Part shown: in pieces, positions 7,186-15,831 of the stretch
Position numbering within the stretch: the first letter of the stretch is position 1
How the letters are laid out: each line of letters begins with the position of its first letter
Source: Paenibacillus brevis
Lineage (GTDB): Bacteria; Bacillota; Bacilli; Paenibacillales; Paenibacillaceae
Length of the DNA stretch: 64,000 nucleotides
Direction of reading: 5' to 3'
Assembly: GCF_018919145.1 (NCBI RefSeq)
Contig: NZ_JAHLQJ010000004.1
Location: 62,001-126,000 of the forward strand
Notes under the pieces: model-generated
What the model saw: the letters and a program-made list of their open reading frames with translations, nothing else
The model's database searches: none
Told to the model about the DNA's origin: nothing
Translations under genes and position numbers: made by a program

Positions 7186-9456
7186 TCACGAAGTGTTTGT
7201 CTTGGCAGATCTGTAGCTGCTTGGCGCCATGCCCTCATATTTACGGAAAAACCGGTTGAAGCTCTGCACATTGTAGTACCCTACTTCGGAAGCAATCTGG
7301 GCGATGGTAAGCGAGGTTTCCAGCAAGAGCTGTTTTGCTTTTTCAATTCGCAATTGATTGATGTAATCGATCAGGCTTTTCCCCGTGAGCTCATATACGA
7401 TTCTCCGCATATAGGAATAACTGATGCCGATTTCCTTGGCCATATTTTCGAACACGATTTCCTCGCAATAATGCTGTTCCAGGTAGCGGACAATTCGCTC
7501 GCCATGCCCCGCTTCACCCTGATTCCGTGTGAGGTACTGGATGATCTCGCCGAAGAAGCCGCGCATGTATTCCTCAAGCTCGTCAAGCGTATCTAAGGAA
7601 GCAATGGCGGAATAAACATTTCCCCGGCCCGCGAATATCCGTTCCGTGCTGATGTTGTTTTCTCTGAGATGCTTGATCGTGACACTGAGCAGCTGGTTAT
7701 AGATGAACATGATATTATCGTAAGAGATATATTCGGCCGAAAGAATTTCCTGCCGGATCATACTCAGCTCTTTATGGATGCTGTCCAGATCACCGGTGTT
7801 CAGAAAATTGAGAATCCTTCTTTCACTGAGCGACGGGTAGACATATTTCCTGCTGCCGTTGTCTGCTGCCCCTCTCCAGAAAATAATTCCCCGGCCTCCT
7901 TCAATCATCCTGTACTTGATCATCTCCATAGCCTCAGCCGCCCGGTCAGGAATATTCCCGTTCAAGGCAGCCGGACTGCTTACTCCGATCGTCACCGTAT
8001 GACCGAAAATATCCTCTGCCGTGGTCCTCACTGCTGCAAGAGCGCCGTGAATGCCTTCGCAATTCCGGCCGGCTTCCCCCTCTCCATAATTAATCACCAT
8101 CGCAAAATAGCCCTCGCCCTGATAAACGCTATAAGCATGGATATCTTCCGGAAATAAGTCCTCGCATTGGGCGTTGAAAAGATACCGGTGATAGCTCCGG
8201 GTTTCCGAATTGGCCTGGCGCACATAATTCCGGTATTGGTCAATCGAGACGATGGTGATCAGGCAATAGGGCTCAGGGAACATACTCTCAGCCTGCTCCG
8301 AAACCTCGCCCTTCAGCAGGTTATGAATGGCCAGACTGCGTGTATCCCGTTCACGCTGGCGAAGCAGCAGATGAAGGCCTTCCTCCTCCTCCTGCATCCG
8401 CCGGAATGCCGCATCGAGGAACGCAAGCTCATTTCGCCCCGATATCCCAAGATTGCCGCGTGCGCGAACACTGTGAACCAGCCTGCGCACCGGCTTGGAC
8501 AGCCAGGTGGCTAGAAGGACGGACAGCAAGGTCCCGACGAAGAAAATAACGACGGTCAACAGAAGGATGCTGCGCTGCATCGCACGAGTCTGGGTCATTA
8601 ACTCATCCATCGATAGAATACTCACATTCCACCATCGGTACCGCTCTGAAAAGGACCAGGTGTACAACAGCCGCTTGTCATCCAGCTCATGAAATGCGTA
8701 CCCCTGCTTGATCCCTTGATCCAATATTTCTCCGACAAATGGCAGCTCTCGCCCATTGGTGAGCAATAGGCTTTTATCATCATGCGAAATGATGGTGCCA
8801 TCCCGCCTCATAAGCACAAATCCGTGCTCGCCAGGCTCCGACGATCGCAGGTAGCTCTCAATCTGGCTTTCCCGCAAATTGACAACGATCATGCCCCGTG
8901 TCGTGGTCGATAGGCGATTCAATGGCAGCACATACGAAATGACACTCGTCCCCGAGCTTAATTCCCGGGGAACCCAAATCCCTCCGATCCCTACCCTTCC
9001 GATCAGCGCCCGCTCGATCCAATCGATCGACTCATATCTGTCCAGCGTCGTAATCCCTTTGTCCGTGGAAATGACGTAGTTCGCTCCCTCCAGATAAAAA
9101 TAGGTAGAGTACACGCCATCGACTCTGTGGTTCAGGTTCACCAATTCGTTTAGCACCGTAAGGGCGCTGCTCATGTTGCCATAATTCTCTCCAAGCTCGG
9201 CATAGGTCTCGAAATTGCGGATCCGGTCATAAATATGGGTCGAAGACAGCCTTACGGCATCCTGTGCCAGATTGTTCAGCGCATTCTCATTCAGCTTCCG
9301 GTTCGCATTCAGTCCAGCGAGTGCGGATTCCGCAATCTCAAGCTCGGAATTCCGCAGGATCTGGGCTCCGCTGTACCAGGTCAGAATAGACAACGGAATC
9401 GCCATGACGCAGAACAGAATAAGTGCCAGCTGAAGCAGCATCGGAATTCGTTTCAT
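7186..9456 (-). CDS. Membrane AraC-family regulator with extracellular sensor (YtdP/YesS-like)
   Basis: 756 residues. Transmembrane helix 1 spans residues 7-28, an extracellular sensor of about 265 residues of the Cache kind follows, and helix 2 is at about 295-320, then a HAMP-like stretch and a cytoplasmic middle domain. Two helix-turn-helix motifs of AraC type form the last 100 residues (ending FNRFFRKYEGMAPSSYRS). Such proteins sense an extracellular sugar and activate the adjacent importer genes. It lies directly upstream of the LplB-type permease on the same strand, with a 244-base gap that should hold the target promoter. A strong cre-like box precedes its own start. Confidence 0.92.
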   Translation of the reverse strand: MKRIPMLLQLALILFCVMAIPLSILTWYSGAQILRNSELEIAESALAGLNANRKLNENALNNLAQDAVRLSSTHIYDRIRNFETYAELGENYGNMSSALTVLNELVNLNHRVDGVYSTYFYLEGANYVISTDKGITTLDRYESIDWIERALIGRVGIGGIWVPRELSSGTSVISYVLPLNRLSTTTRGMIVVNLRESQIESYLRSSEPGEHGFVLMRRDGTIISHDDKSLLLTNGRELPFVGEILDQGIKQGYAFHELDDKRLLYTWSFSERYRWWNVSILSMDELMTQTRAMQRSILLLTVVIFFVGTLLSVLLATWLSKPVRRLVHSVRARGNLGISGRNELAFLDAAFRRMQEEEEGLHLLLRQRERDTRSLAIHNLLKGEVSEQAESMFPEPYCLITIVSIDQYRNYVRQANSETRSYHRYLFNAQCEDLFPEDIHAYSVYQGEGYFAMVINYGEGEAGRNCEGIHGALAAVRTTAEDIFGHTVTIGVSSPAALNGNIPDRAAEAMEMIKYRMIEGGRGIIFWRGAADNGSRKYVYPSLSERRILNFLNTGDLDSIHKELSMIRQEILSAEYISYDNIMFIYNQLLSVTIKHLRENNISTERIFAGRGNVYSAIASLDTLDELEEYMRGFFGEIIQYLTRNQGEAGHGERIVRYLEQHYCEEIVFENMAKEIGISYSYMRRIVYELTGKSLIDYINQLRIEKAKQLLLETSLTIAQIASEVGYYNVQSFNRFFRKYEGMAPSSYRSAKTNTS

Positions 9457-9481
9457 TGCTCCTTGCCCCTCTTTCCCTATT

Positions 9482-9495
9482 CGTAATCGCTTTCA
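9482..9495 (+). promoter_or_regulatory. Candidate cre box upstream of the AraC sensor-regulator
   Basis: CGTAATCGCTTTCA matches the cre consensus TGWNANCGNTNWCA at 13 of 14 positions. It lies about 26 bases upstream of the regulator start at 9456, where CcpA binding would block transcription. Inferred from sequence only. Confidence 0.5.
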
Positions 9496-9569
9496 TTTTA
9501 ATTTATATGAACTGTTTCAAGTTAATTTAAATATATTTCGCTCCACGTGCTTTATCAACCATTTTTTTA

Positions 9570-9607
9570 CACAAAAAACCGCCCGGAGAAATGTCACAGG
9601 CGGTGAT
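9570..9607 (-). terminator. Rho-independent terminator of the oxidoreductase gene
   Basis: Read on the minus strand, an ACCGCC ... GGCGGT stem is followed by six T residues. It lies just past the oxidoreductase stop at 9645 and before the AraC sensor gene, so the two are probably separate units. Confidence 0.7.
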
Positions 9608-9644
9608 GAAGGGGATATCTTCTATTATCGTTAGTAAGAATGGA

Positions 9645-10931
9645 TTAAAACTTGACCAGATCATCCACCTTGACTGCCTGACCTGTTCGAATCGAACGAT
9701 TGGCAGCAATCCCGGTAAGGATGGATCTTGCTCCATCCACATGGTTAGCAGCTCGATTGAACCGATCATTGACCGGGGTACCGAACATATCTTGAAGTAA
9801 AATCGGATCTCCTCCGCCATGGCCCCCTTCCCCTTCTTCAACCTCTACCTCATAAGGCGGCTTCCACATCGGATAGACTAGAATTCGCTTATTCATCAGC
9901 GCCCCCTCCAGCGCTTTATCTCCCCCGGAGTTGACGTACGATTGCTCCACAATCGTCATTTCCATTCTTCCCTTGCTGCCATTAAAGGCAATACGGTAGC
10001 CTTCCCAAGGCATATAGGCATTCAAGGAATACGTCAAAATCGCTTTATTCTTGTATCGAACAATGACGCCCAAGGTGTCTTCAATGCTGATCCCATCCCC
10101 GAATACGCTTTGGTCGCGCCGATAGCCGTCCTCATGCTCGGCCTCCAGATACATCGCCTTCAAGTGCGGATTCTCATCTAAATGCAAGGCAAAAGGATCA
10201 TCCTTGGCATTCGGATTGCCAGTTGCCCGCTCGTAGAAGCTGGTTGCTCCCCGCTGCTCAGCGTTCTCCCTGCCATAGAACAGCAAATCCCCAAAGGCAA
10301 ACACCTCTTCCGGCTGCGAGCCGATCCAGAAGTTGACCAGATCGAAATGATGCGTCGATTTATGAACAAGCAATCCTCCGCTATTCCGTTTATCCCGGTG
10401 CCAGCGGCGGAAGTAATCCGCACCATGCATCGTATTGAGCAGCCATTCAAAGTGGATCGAATGCACATCCCCGATCACCCCATCCATGATGAGCTCGCGG
10501 GCTTTGGTATGATGCGGCGCATAGCGATAATTAAAGGCGACTCTTACCTGGCGGCCCGTTCGCTTAACCGCATCAAGGATGTCCTGGCATTTGTCTTCAT
10601 CTACAGTCATCGGCTTTTCCGTAATGACATCACAGCCAAGCTCCAGCGCCCGGATGATATAGATATGATGCGTGCGATCCACACTGGTCACGATGACGGC
10701 ATCCGGTTTCTCAGATTCGAGCATCTGCTCGAACTGTCCTGGAGGGTAAGTCCTCACTTTCGAATAGCCATACTTTTCTTCCAGAAGCTGGTTCGCATAG
10801 TCCATCCGTGTCTGGTTGATATCACAAAAGGCAACAAGCTCAGAGGTCTCACTGAATTGCTTGGCAATGGCAGAATAAAAAAACTCCGCACGGCCTCCGG
10901 TTCCAACAAGCACATACTTTTTCTTGTTCAT
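9645..10931 (-). CDS. Gfo/Idh/MocA family oxidoreductase (428 aa)
   Basis: An NAD(P)-dependent dehydrogenase of the Gfo/Idh/MocA family, longer than the usual 330-390 residues. The Rossmann loop is GTGGRA (residues 10-15), the catalytic-region motif EKP is at 105-107, and the second domain carries GGLLVHKSTHHFDLVNFW. An insertion-rich middle part (about residues 215-265) distinguishes it from the oxidoreductase encoded at 32-1075. The length equals that of B. subtilis YteT, an uncharacterised protein of the rhamnogalacturonan gene set; that link is a suggestion, not a proof. AAGGAG stands 9 bases before the ATG. It is divergent from the AraC gene at 11080, with the shared promoter region at 10932-11079, so that regulator may control it. 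Confidence 0.9.
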   Translation of the reverse strand: MNKKKYVLVGTGGRAEFFYSAIAKQFSETSELVAFCDINQTRMDYANQLLEEKYGYSKVRTYPPGQFEQMLESEKPDAVIVTSVDRTHHIYIIRALELGCDVITEKPMTVDEDKCQDILDAVKRTGRQVRVAFNYRYAPHHTKARELIMDGVIGDVHSIHFEWLLNTMHGADYFRRWHRDKRNSGGLLVHKSTHHFDLVNFWIGSQPEEVFAFGDLLFYGRENAEQRGATSFYERATGNPNAKDDPFALHLDENPHLKAMYLEAEHEDGYRRDQSVFGDGISIEDTLGVIVRYKNKAILTYSLNAYMPWEGYRIAFNGSKGRMEMTIVEQSYVNSGGDKALEGALMNKRILVYPMWKPPYEVEVEEGEGGHGGGDPILLQDMFGTPVNDRFNRAANHVDGARSILTGIAANRSIRTGQAVKVDDLVKF

Positions 10932-11079
10932 GTTACAGCTCCTTTTGAGTTTATTCCTTCATTCGTAAGTTAACACAATAAAGGATGGTTTTCTCCGCTT
11001 TTAAAGCTGTTTTTCTTTGATAACCCGCTTTTATTGTCATATGATAAAGGAAGTAACCGCTCAATTAAGGAGTGCTTTC

Positions 11080-11952
11080 ATGAAACCTTCTCATTTTCCT
11101 GACATTCTTCGATTTGGACATAAAAACGACCCCTTCTATCTGGAATTTGATCGAAGAAGGGGCCATTATTCCATGGCAACAGATCATTACCACAGAGAAT
11201 ATGAGCTCTACTATTTATTCAACGGACAGCGTAACTATTTTATCAAAGATGATGTCTACCAGGTACAGTCAGGCGATCTTGTATTGATTGAGTCAAATGC
11301 CGTTCACAAGACCTCCGACTCAGGAACGCCAAACCATGAACGAATCGTACTTTACTTCGCACCGTCCTATTTCGACGTTCTGCCTGCAGCGGAAAGAGAC
11401 CTGCTTCTATCCCCTTTTCTACAGGAATTTCCGCTGTTGAGACTTAACCTTCAGGAGCAGCTTCAGGTCGAAGCCCTGTTTCATACCCTGCTCACAGAAT
11501 TGAATGAGCAGCACCCCGGATATCGCTTACGCATTTCTCAAATAGCAGATGAATTATTGCTGTATACGGCACGCAGCCTCCTGAAGCGAGAGTCGCTGCC
11601 GAAGCAGGAATCCTCCTCGGTTCAGCGCAAAATTTCCGACATCGTGCGATATATCAATCTTCACTTTGGAGAACCGCTTAAGCTGGAGGAGCTATCTCGC
11701 CGTTTTTTCATCAGTAAGAGCTACTTGAGCAGAATGTTCAAGCAGGTCACTGGTTTTGGCTTCGCCGAATACGTGAACCTCACCCGCATAAAGGAAGCCG
11801 AGCGACTGCTTCGTGACACGGACCACAGCATTACCCATGTGTCTGAGCTAGCCGGCTTCGATAACTTTTCTCACTTCGGGAAAATGTTTAAAAGACTGAC
11901 CGGACTGACGCCCAGAGCTTATCGGGAGTCCCATCATCCCTTCTTCCGATAA
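11080..11952 (+). CDS. AraC-family transcriptional regulator with cupin sensor
   Basis: 290 residues from the chosen ATG (AAGGAG 7 bases before it). An in-frame ATG at 11017 lacks a binding site and would add 21 atypical residues. The N-terminal half is a cupin-type ligand domain (HYHREYELYYLFNGQR, then FIKDDVYQVQSGDLVLI). The C-terminal 100 residues hold two helix-turn-helix motifs ending FSHFGKMFKRLTGLTPRAYR. It is divergent from the 428-residue oxidoreductase gene and likely controls it. Its 3' end overlaps that of the next AraC gene by 19 bases, tail to tail. Confidence 0.92.
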   Translation: MKPSHFPDILRFGHKNDPFYLEFDRRRGHYSMATDHYHREYELYYLFNGQRNYFIKDDVYQVQSGDLVLIESNAVHKTSDSGTPNHERIVLYFAPSYFDVLPAAERDLLLSPFLQEFPLLRLNLQEQLQVEALFHTLLTELNEQHPGYRLRISQIADELLLYTARSLLKRESLPKQESSSVQRKISDIVRYINLHFGEPLKLEELSRRFFISKSYLSRMFKQVTGFGFAEYVNLTRIKEAERLLRDTDHSITHVSELAGFDNFSHFGKMFKRLTGLTPRAYRESHHPFFR

Positions 11953-12776
11953 TACAGCGGCGCCTGTCCTGTTACCTGCTTAAATACCCGTCCAAAGTGA
12001 GTGATACTGCCAAAACCGACTTTTCTAGCGATCAGATTCACCTTCATGGAGGAGCTTTCGAGCAACTGCTTCGCTTCCTTCACTCGCACATGGTTCAAAT
12101 ATTCTATAAAAGTAAAGCCTGTCGCTTCTTTAAAGAAGCGGCTCAAATAATAGGGACTGATATAAAATTTCTCCGCCACCAAGGAGAGTGACATGTCCTG
12201 CATGTAATGGCTGTTCATAAACCTGACTACTTCAAATATTCGCTCATATGCCGCCGGATTTTGGACTTCCGTGGAATCTACGCTGCTGTTCAACAGATGT
12301 CTGCTGCAAAGGATGAGCATCTGGAAAACAAGAGTTTGAGCATACAGCTCAAATCCATGATTACGTTCCCGAATTTCCTTAATGATGCTGCGTGACAGCT
12401 CCTCAATCAGCATCGCCGTTTGCGGAGGGCATTTTAGAATCAGATATTCATGGTCAAGCAGTTGATTGATGAGGTCCGGGGATACTCCTTCGGCCCAAGC
12501 CAATTCCTCACTGTGGATGTTGACTACCAGTCTCTCATATTCTGATGTGTGCGCATCCGTGGTCCGGTGCACCACATTCGGACCGATCATGATGATATGC
12601 CCTTCATCTACAATCATGGTCCGGTCCTTAATAAAGAACCTTCGCTGGCCAGACATTAAGTAGAAGAATTCATAGCTGCTGTGTAAATGATTAATCTTCA
12701 TATGATGGCTTCTCGCCTTCCGGTAAGAGACCGAGAAGGTGGTTTGTGCATTCACATAATTGATCTCTTCCATCAT
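11934..12776 (-). CDS. AraC-family transcriptional regulator with cupin sensor
   Basis: 280 residues. The N-terminal cupin-like domain is visible (HLHSSYEFFYLMSGQRRFFI) and the C-terminal double helix-turn-helix ends GSITHFGRVFKQVTGQAPLYYR. It shares architecture and much of its HTH sequence with the neighbouring regulator at 11080-11952, which points to an old duplication. The gene starts with two consecutive ATG codons, and the first is used here. It is divergent from the GH105 gene at 12918, so the 140-base gap probably contains its operator and that gene's promoter. Confidence 0.92.
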   Translation of the reverse strand: MMEEINYVNAQTTFSVSYRKARSHHMKINHLHSSYEFFYLMSGQRRFFIKDRTMIVDEGHIIMIGPNVVHRTTDAHTSEYERLVVNIHSEELAWAEGVSPDLINQLLDHEYLILKCPPQTAMLIEELSRSIIKEIRERNHGFELYAQTLVFQMLILCSRHLLNSSVDSTEVQNPAAYERIFEVVRFMNSHYMQDMSLSLVAEKFYISPYYLSRFFKEATGFTFIEYLNHVRVKEAKQLLESSSMKVNLIARKVGFGSITHFGRVFKQVTGQAPLYYRKKG

Positions 12777-12885
12777 CCCGCCTGCCTTCTATTCCAACCC
12801 TTTTCCCCATCATAATTTACCGCTCAAATTCACGCAAGATATAAGAGGTTTCTAATGATTATCGCAAAAAATGTGTATTTTCCTG

Positions 12886-12894
12886 TGCTATGAT
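12886..12894 (+). promoter_or_regulatory. Extended -10 promoter element before the GH105 gene
   Basis: TGCTATGAT is an extended -10 hexamer (TG-N-TATGAT), 23 bases before the GH105 start. No good -35 box is seen, which fits activator dependence, for example on the divergent AraC regulator (inference). Confidence 0.45.
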
Positions 12895-12917
12895 GGGTTC
12901 AATTCCAAGGAGGTCAG

Positions 12918-14102
12918 ATGCAGATGAACAATTACGGGAACCGTACGTCGTCTTTGAACCCATCAGATACCGTGCAGCGCTCTCCAATCGAGTGGGCGGA
13001 GCTGGGATGTGAAGCGCTAATGAACAAGTTTAAGCCTGAGCAGCTTCCTCCCGACCGTTTTCATTATCATCAGGGCGTATTTCTGTCAGGGATGGAGAAG
13101 TGCTGGGAAATCACTCAAAACCCTGCCTATTTTCATTACATCAAGAGCTGGGTCGACAGTAATATCCGGGCGGATGGCAGTATCAGAAAGTACAATTCTA
13201 CGGAGCTGGATGATATACAGCCTGGGGTGCTCCTTTTTAATTTACTTGAGCAAACCGGGGATGACCGATACAAAAAGGCACTGGACGAACTCGTGTCGCA
13301 CTTTGAGTCATGGAAGACCAATCCTTCAGGCGGGTTCTGGCATAAAGATCACTATCCGAATCAAATGTGGCTGGATGGCTTATATATGGGCGGGCCGATT
13401 GCAACTCTGTATGCCAAAACATTCGGCAAGGACGAATTCTTTGACATGATCGCCGCACAAGCGCTTTTGTTGGAGAAGCACACCAAAGACCCCGTTACCG
13501 GCCTGCTCTATCATGGCTGGGACGAGACCAAAGCTGCGGTATGGGCTGATCCCGAGACGGGTCTGGCCCCGGAGTTCTGGGGACGCTCGATTGGCTGGGT
13601 TCCTGTCGCCCTGCTTGAAATGCTGGAGCATTTCCCAGTGGATCATAAGGATCGGAACAACTTAATTGAGATGCTGCAAAGTCTGCTTAAAGCCGTCGTA
13701 AAATATCAGGACCCCGCCACCGGGCGCTGGTATCAGGTTGTCGACAAGGGACATCTCGCTGATAATTGGTTAGAGAACTCTTGCACCTCTCTTTTTGCTC
13801 AAGCCATCGCCAAAGCAGTAAGACTTGGATTTCTAAGTCCTGATTATATGGAGTACGCGTGGAAAGGATATCAAGGTGTGATTGATACCCTGACCTTTGA
13901 TGAGCATGGCCAACTTGTGATCGGCCAAATCTGCATCGGCACCGGCATTGGGAACTATGCGCACTATATCGCCCGCCCTACCAGTGAGAACGACCTGCAT
14001 GGGGTTGGGGCTTTTGTGTTGATGTGTGTTGAGATGAGTCAGGCTCGAGTGGGGAATGAGGAAGCCTTTCTGGGTGTTCCGGATCTGGCAAATAGAAAAT
14101 AA
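12918..14102 (+). CDS. GH105/GH88 unsaturated glucuronyl or galacturonyl hydrolase
   Basis: A 394-residue cytoplasmic enzyme, as no signal peptide is seen. Asp153 in MWLDGLYM is the conserved catalytic Asp of the GH88/GH105 barrel; GGFWHKDHYPNQ before it and TGLLYHGWDE and GRSIGWV after it build the aromatic active site. It releases the 4,5-unsaturated uronic acid from lyase products. It is closely similar to the GH105 protein at 36264-37406 (same FWHK..YP.QMWLDGLYM, TGLLYHGWDE and LEHFPVDH blocks) and only distantly to the one at 1889-2923. AAGGAGGT precedes both ATG 12918 and ATG 12924; spacing slightly favours the second. It stands alone between an AraC gene and a terminator. Confidence 0.92.
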   Translation: MQMNNYGNRTSSLNPSDTVQRSPIEWAELGCEALMNKFKPEQLPPDRFHYHQGVFLSGMEKCWEITQNPAYFHYIKSWVDSNIRADGSIRKYNSTELDDIQPGVLLFNLLEQTGDDRYKKALDELVSHFESWKTNPSGGFWHKDHYPNQMWLDGLYMGGPIATLYAKTFGKDEFFDMIAAQALLLEKHTKDPVTGLLYHGWDETKAAVWADPETGLAPEFWGRSIGWVPVALLEMLEHFPVDHKDRNNLIEMLQSLLKAVVKYQDPATGRWYQVVDKGHLADNWLENSCTSLFAQAIAKAVRLGFLSPDYMEYAWKGYQGVIDTLTFDEHGQLVIGQICIGTGIGNYAHYIARPTSENDLHGVGAFVLMCVEMSQARVGNEEAFLGVPDLANRK

Positions 14103-14118
14103 CCAATCTTCATACAAG

Positions 14119-14148
14119 AAAAGCCCTCTCATAAATGATTGGGCTTTT
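14119..14148 (+). terminator. Rho-independent terminator after GH105
   Basis: AAAAGCCC ... GGGCTTTT inverted repeat, 16 bases past the GH105 stop. The rest of 14149-14419 shows no gene: one frame stays open to 14322, but it has no recognisable domain and no start signal of its own. Confidence 0.65.
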
Positions 14149-14419
14149 GCTATAGATACATATGTCAGTCACGTAGTAGCATCTTGTACAAAATGGTGCC
14201 CAAAAGGACCATTGCGCCATTGGTTCGGAACCTCATCAGCGAACCACTTTTCTCGCAATACAGCAAGCTGGACAAAAGGAAAAATGTTACGTCTTGAATT
14301 GGGATTCAACATAAGATCTTAAGCGGCTTGTTCGGTTTCAAGTTATTTTGAATGAACTCCCACTCTACCAATCGTTGCAACTATAGAAAGATCACCCGGA
14401 TCATTAATTTTTCAAGATG

Positions 14420-15115
14420 TCACTGTAATTTCATCCATAAAGCATTCTGACGATCATTTGGACTTGATAAAACTATCATTCCAGATTGATGATCTTCAGG
14501 AATCATAAATCCAACCCAGCCGTTAAATGATTTTCCTTCTGCTACGCTAGGCGAATATTGGGAGAACATAAAAGAAGGAGTTCTCTTTTGAGTTACCGGG
14601 TCAATATACAGAAATCTATAATTATTTATTGACAGCGTTGCCCCAGGTTTTTCAGATGCTAAGATTTCAAGATTCACTTTTACAAGAACATAGGTATAAC
14701 CGTTTGGAGCAGGTTCTTTTTTATCCTGAAGGACTTTCAAAGCATCCTTTCCTGTGCTGGTTTCTTCGATGATAACAGAACCAATGAATTTATCAAAATT
14801 TTCATTTATTTCAAAATATGCTTTTGAACCGTAAAGTAATGGATTTGACTCATCAAACCCGCCGTACATGCTTATGTCTCTTCTCAAAATACTGATTGTA
14901 TTCGATTCAGGCATGACGTGGTATGATCCGCCTAATCCTTCAATAACTGTACGTAATGGCACATAGGTTACTCCATCAATGACTTTAGCTTCTCCTTTAA
15001 TATCAGCCCCGTTTACCCTTAAAGAGTATCCGGCAGTGGCCGCAAAGACCGTAATGGATAGACATAATACTAAAAATGTACTAAGAAAACTTATGAAAAC
15101 TAACTTTCTATTCAC
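14420..15115 (-). CDS. Secreted protein with copper-amine-oxidase N-terminal-like domain
   Basis: 231 residues with a signal peptide (residues 1-25, cleavage near VFAAT). A copper amine oxidase N-terminal-like domain follows at about residues 30-75 (VNGADIKGEAKVIDGVTYVPLRTVIEGLGG). This domain is common in Paenibacillus secreted proteins and does not itself imply oxidase activity. The C-terminal half (about 105-230) resembles DUF4352-type immunoglobulin-like lipoprotein domains (YVLVKVNLEILASEKPG, YSPSVAEGKSFNGWVGFMIP). Its start overlaps the end of the OsmC gene by 8 bases, so the two are probably co-transcribed. Its function is unknown; it is probably a cell-envelope binding protein. Confidence 0.8.
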   Translation of the reverse strand: MNRKLVFISFLSTFLVLCLSITVFAATAGYSLRVNGADIKGEAKVIDGVTYVPLRTVIEGLGGSYHVMPESNTISILRRDISMYGGFDESNPLLYGSKAYFEINENFDKFIGSVIIEETSTGKDALKVLQDKKEPAPNGYTYVLVKVNLEILASEKPGATLSINNYRFLYIDPVTQKRTPSFMFSQYSPSVAEGKSFNGWVGFMIPEDHQSGMIVLSSPNDRQNALWMKLQ

Positions 15116-15566
15116 AATTAGCCGACTCCTTTACAATACTAGGCTGTGTTTCTATGGATACATTCCCTGCTACGGCTCTGGAGATCATGCAGGACTGTTC
15201 GGCCAAATGTGCGAGCCGCTCTGTTTTTAAAAATTCAGCTTCGGTCGACTCTTCTCTGAGTACGATTCGTGGTCTATGAATGATCCGTTCGTACGTAAAA
15301 ATATTATTCGTTACATCGACTGTCGCCTCAGACTCTAGCGTCAGTTCCTGGGGTGTAATATCTGCACGCTCCAGCATCGCTGCCAGAGTGATCAGATAAC
15401 AGGTCGACGCCGCTCCCAGCAGCATTTCGTCAGGGTTTGTGCCTGTCCCCGGACCGCCCATCTCCTGCGGAATCGATATCACCGTTTTTAAACCGCCTGC
15501 ATCTATATAGCCTTCACTGTTACGTCCACCATTCCATACTGCTTTCAGATGAAAAGGATGCTTCAT
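15108..15566 (-). CDS. OsmC/Ohr-family peroxiredoxin-like protein
   Basis: About 152 residues from the second ATG, which has AAAGGA 9 bases upstream; the first ATG at 15575 directly abuts that site. OsmC proteins reduce organic hydroperoxides with a pair of cysteines. One lies in AASTCYLITLAAMLE and the other in AEQSCMISRAV, both in the expected places. The GPGTGTNPDEMLLGA segment is the family signature around the active-site Arg/Glu region. It is cytoplasmic, and the gene precedes the amine-oxidase-like gene with an 8-base overlap. Confidence 0.88.
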   Translation of the reverse strand: MKHPFHLKAVWNGGRNSEGYIDAGGLKTVISIPQEMGGPGTGTNPDEMLLGAASTCYLITLAAMLERADITPQELTLESEATVDVTNNIFTYERIIHRPRIVLREESTEAEFLKTERLAHLAEQSCMISRAVAGNVSIETQPSIVKESANCE

Positions 15567-15831
15567 TACACTCATTCCTTTCGCTCTTCTCCAGCTTAGA
15601 AGCCGTCTATAGTTATTCTCCCATCATAACATAGCGCTCCTGCAAGGAGAATTCTGCAACAAGGCAAAAAGAGGAGCTCTCCTTCCCAGCACTAGGTCCC
15701 TCCATTTATACGACAAGGAACTCTTTTTTATTTATATCCCAGTACAGTGATCCCCTCTACTTGGTGCTCAAATGATACAATAGACAGAATTCAATTTATG
15801 CCCTTACAAAAATAATGGAGCTACCGCAGAT

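Noticed and set aside
10182-10973. 263-residue plus-strand ORF
   Set aside because: It is exactly antisense to the Gfo/Idh/MocA oxidoreductase gene, which has clear motifs and a good ribosome binding site; the antisense product has no domain.
14056-14322. 88-residue plus-strand ORF at the end of the GH105 gene
   Set aside because: It begins inside the GH105 gene in another frame, crosses the terminator and shows no domain or start signal. I see no gene in 14149-14419.
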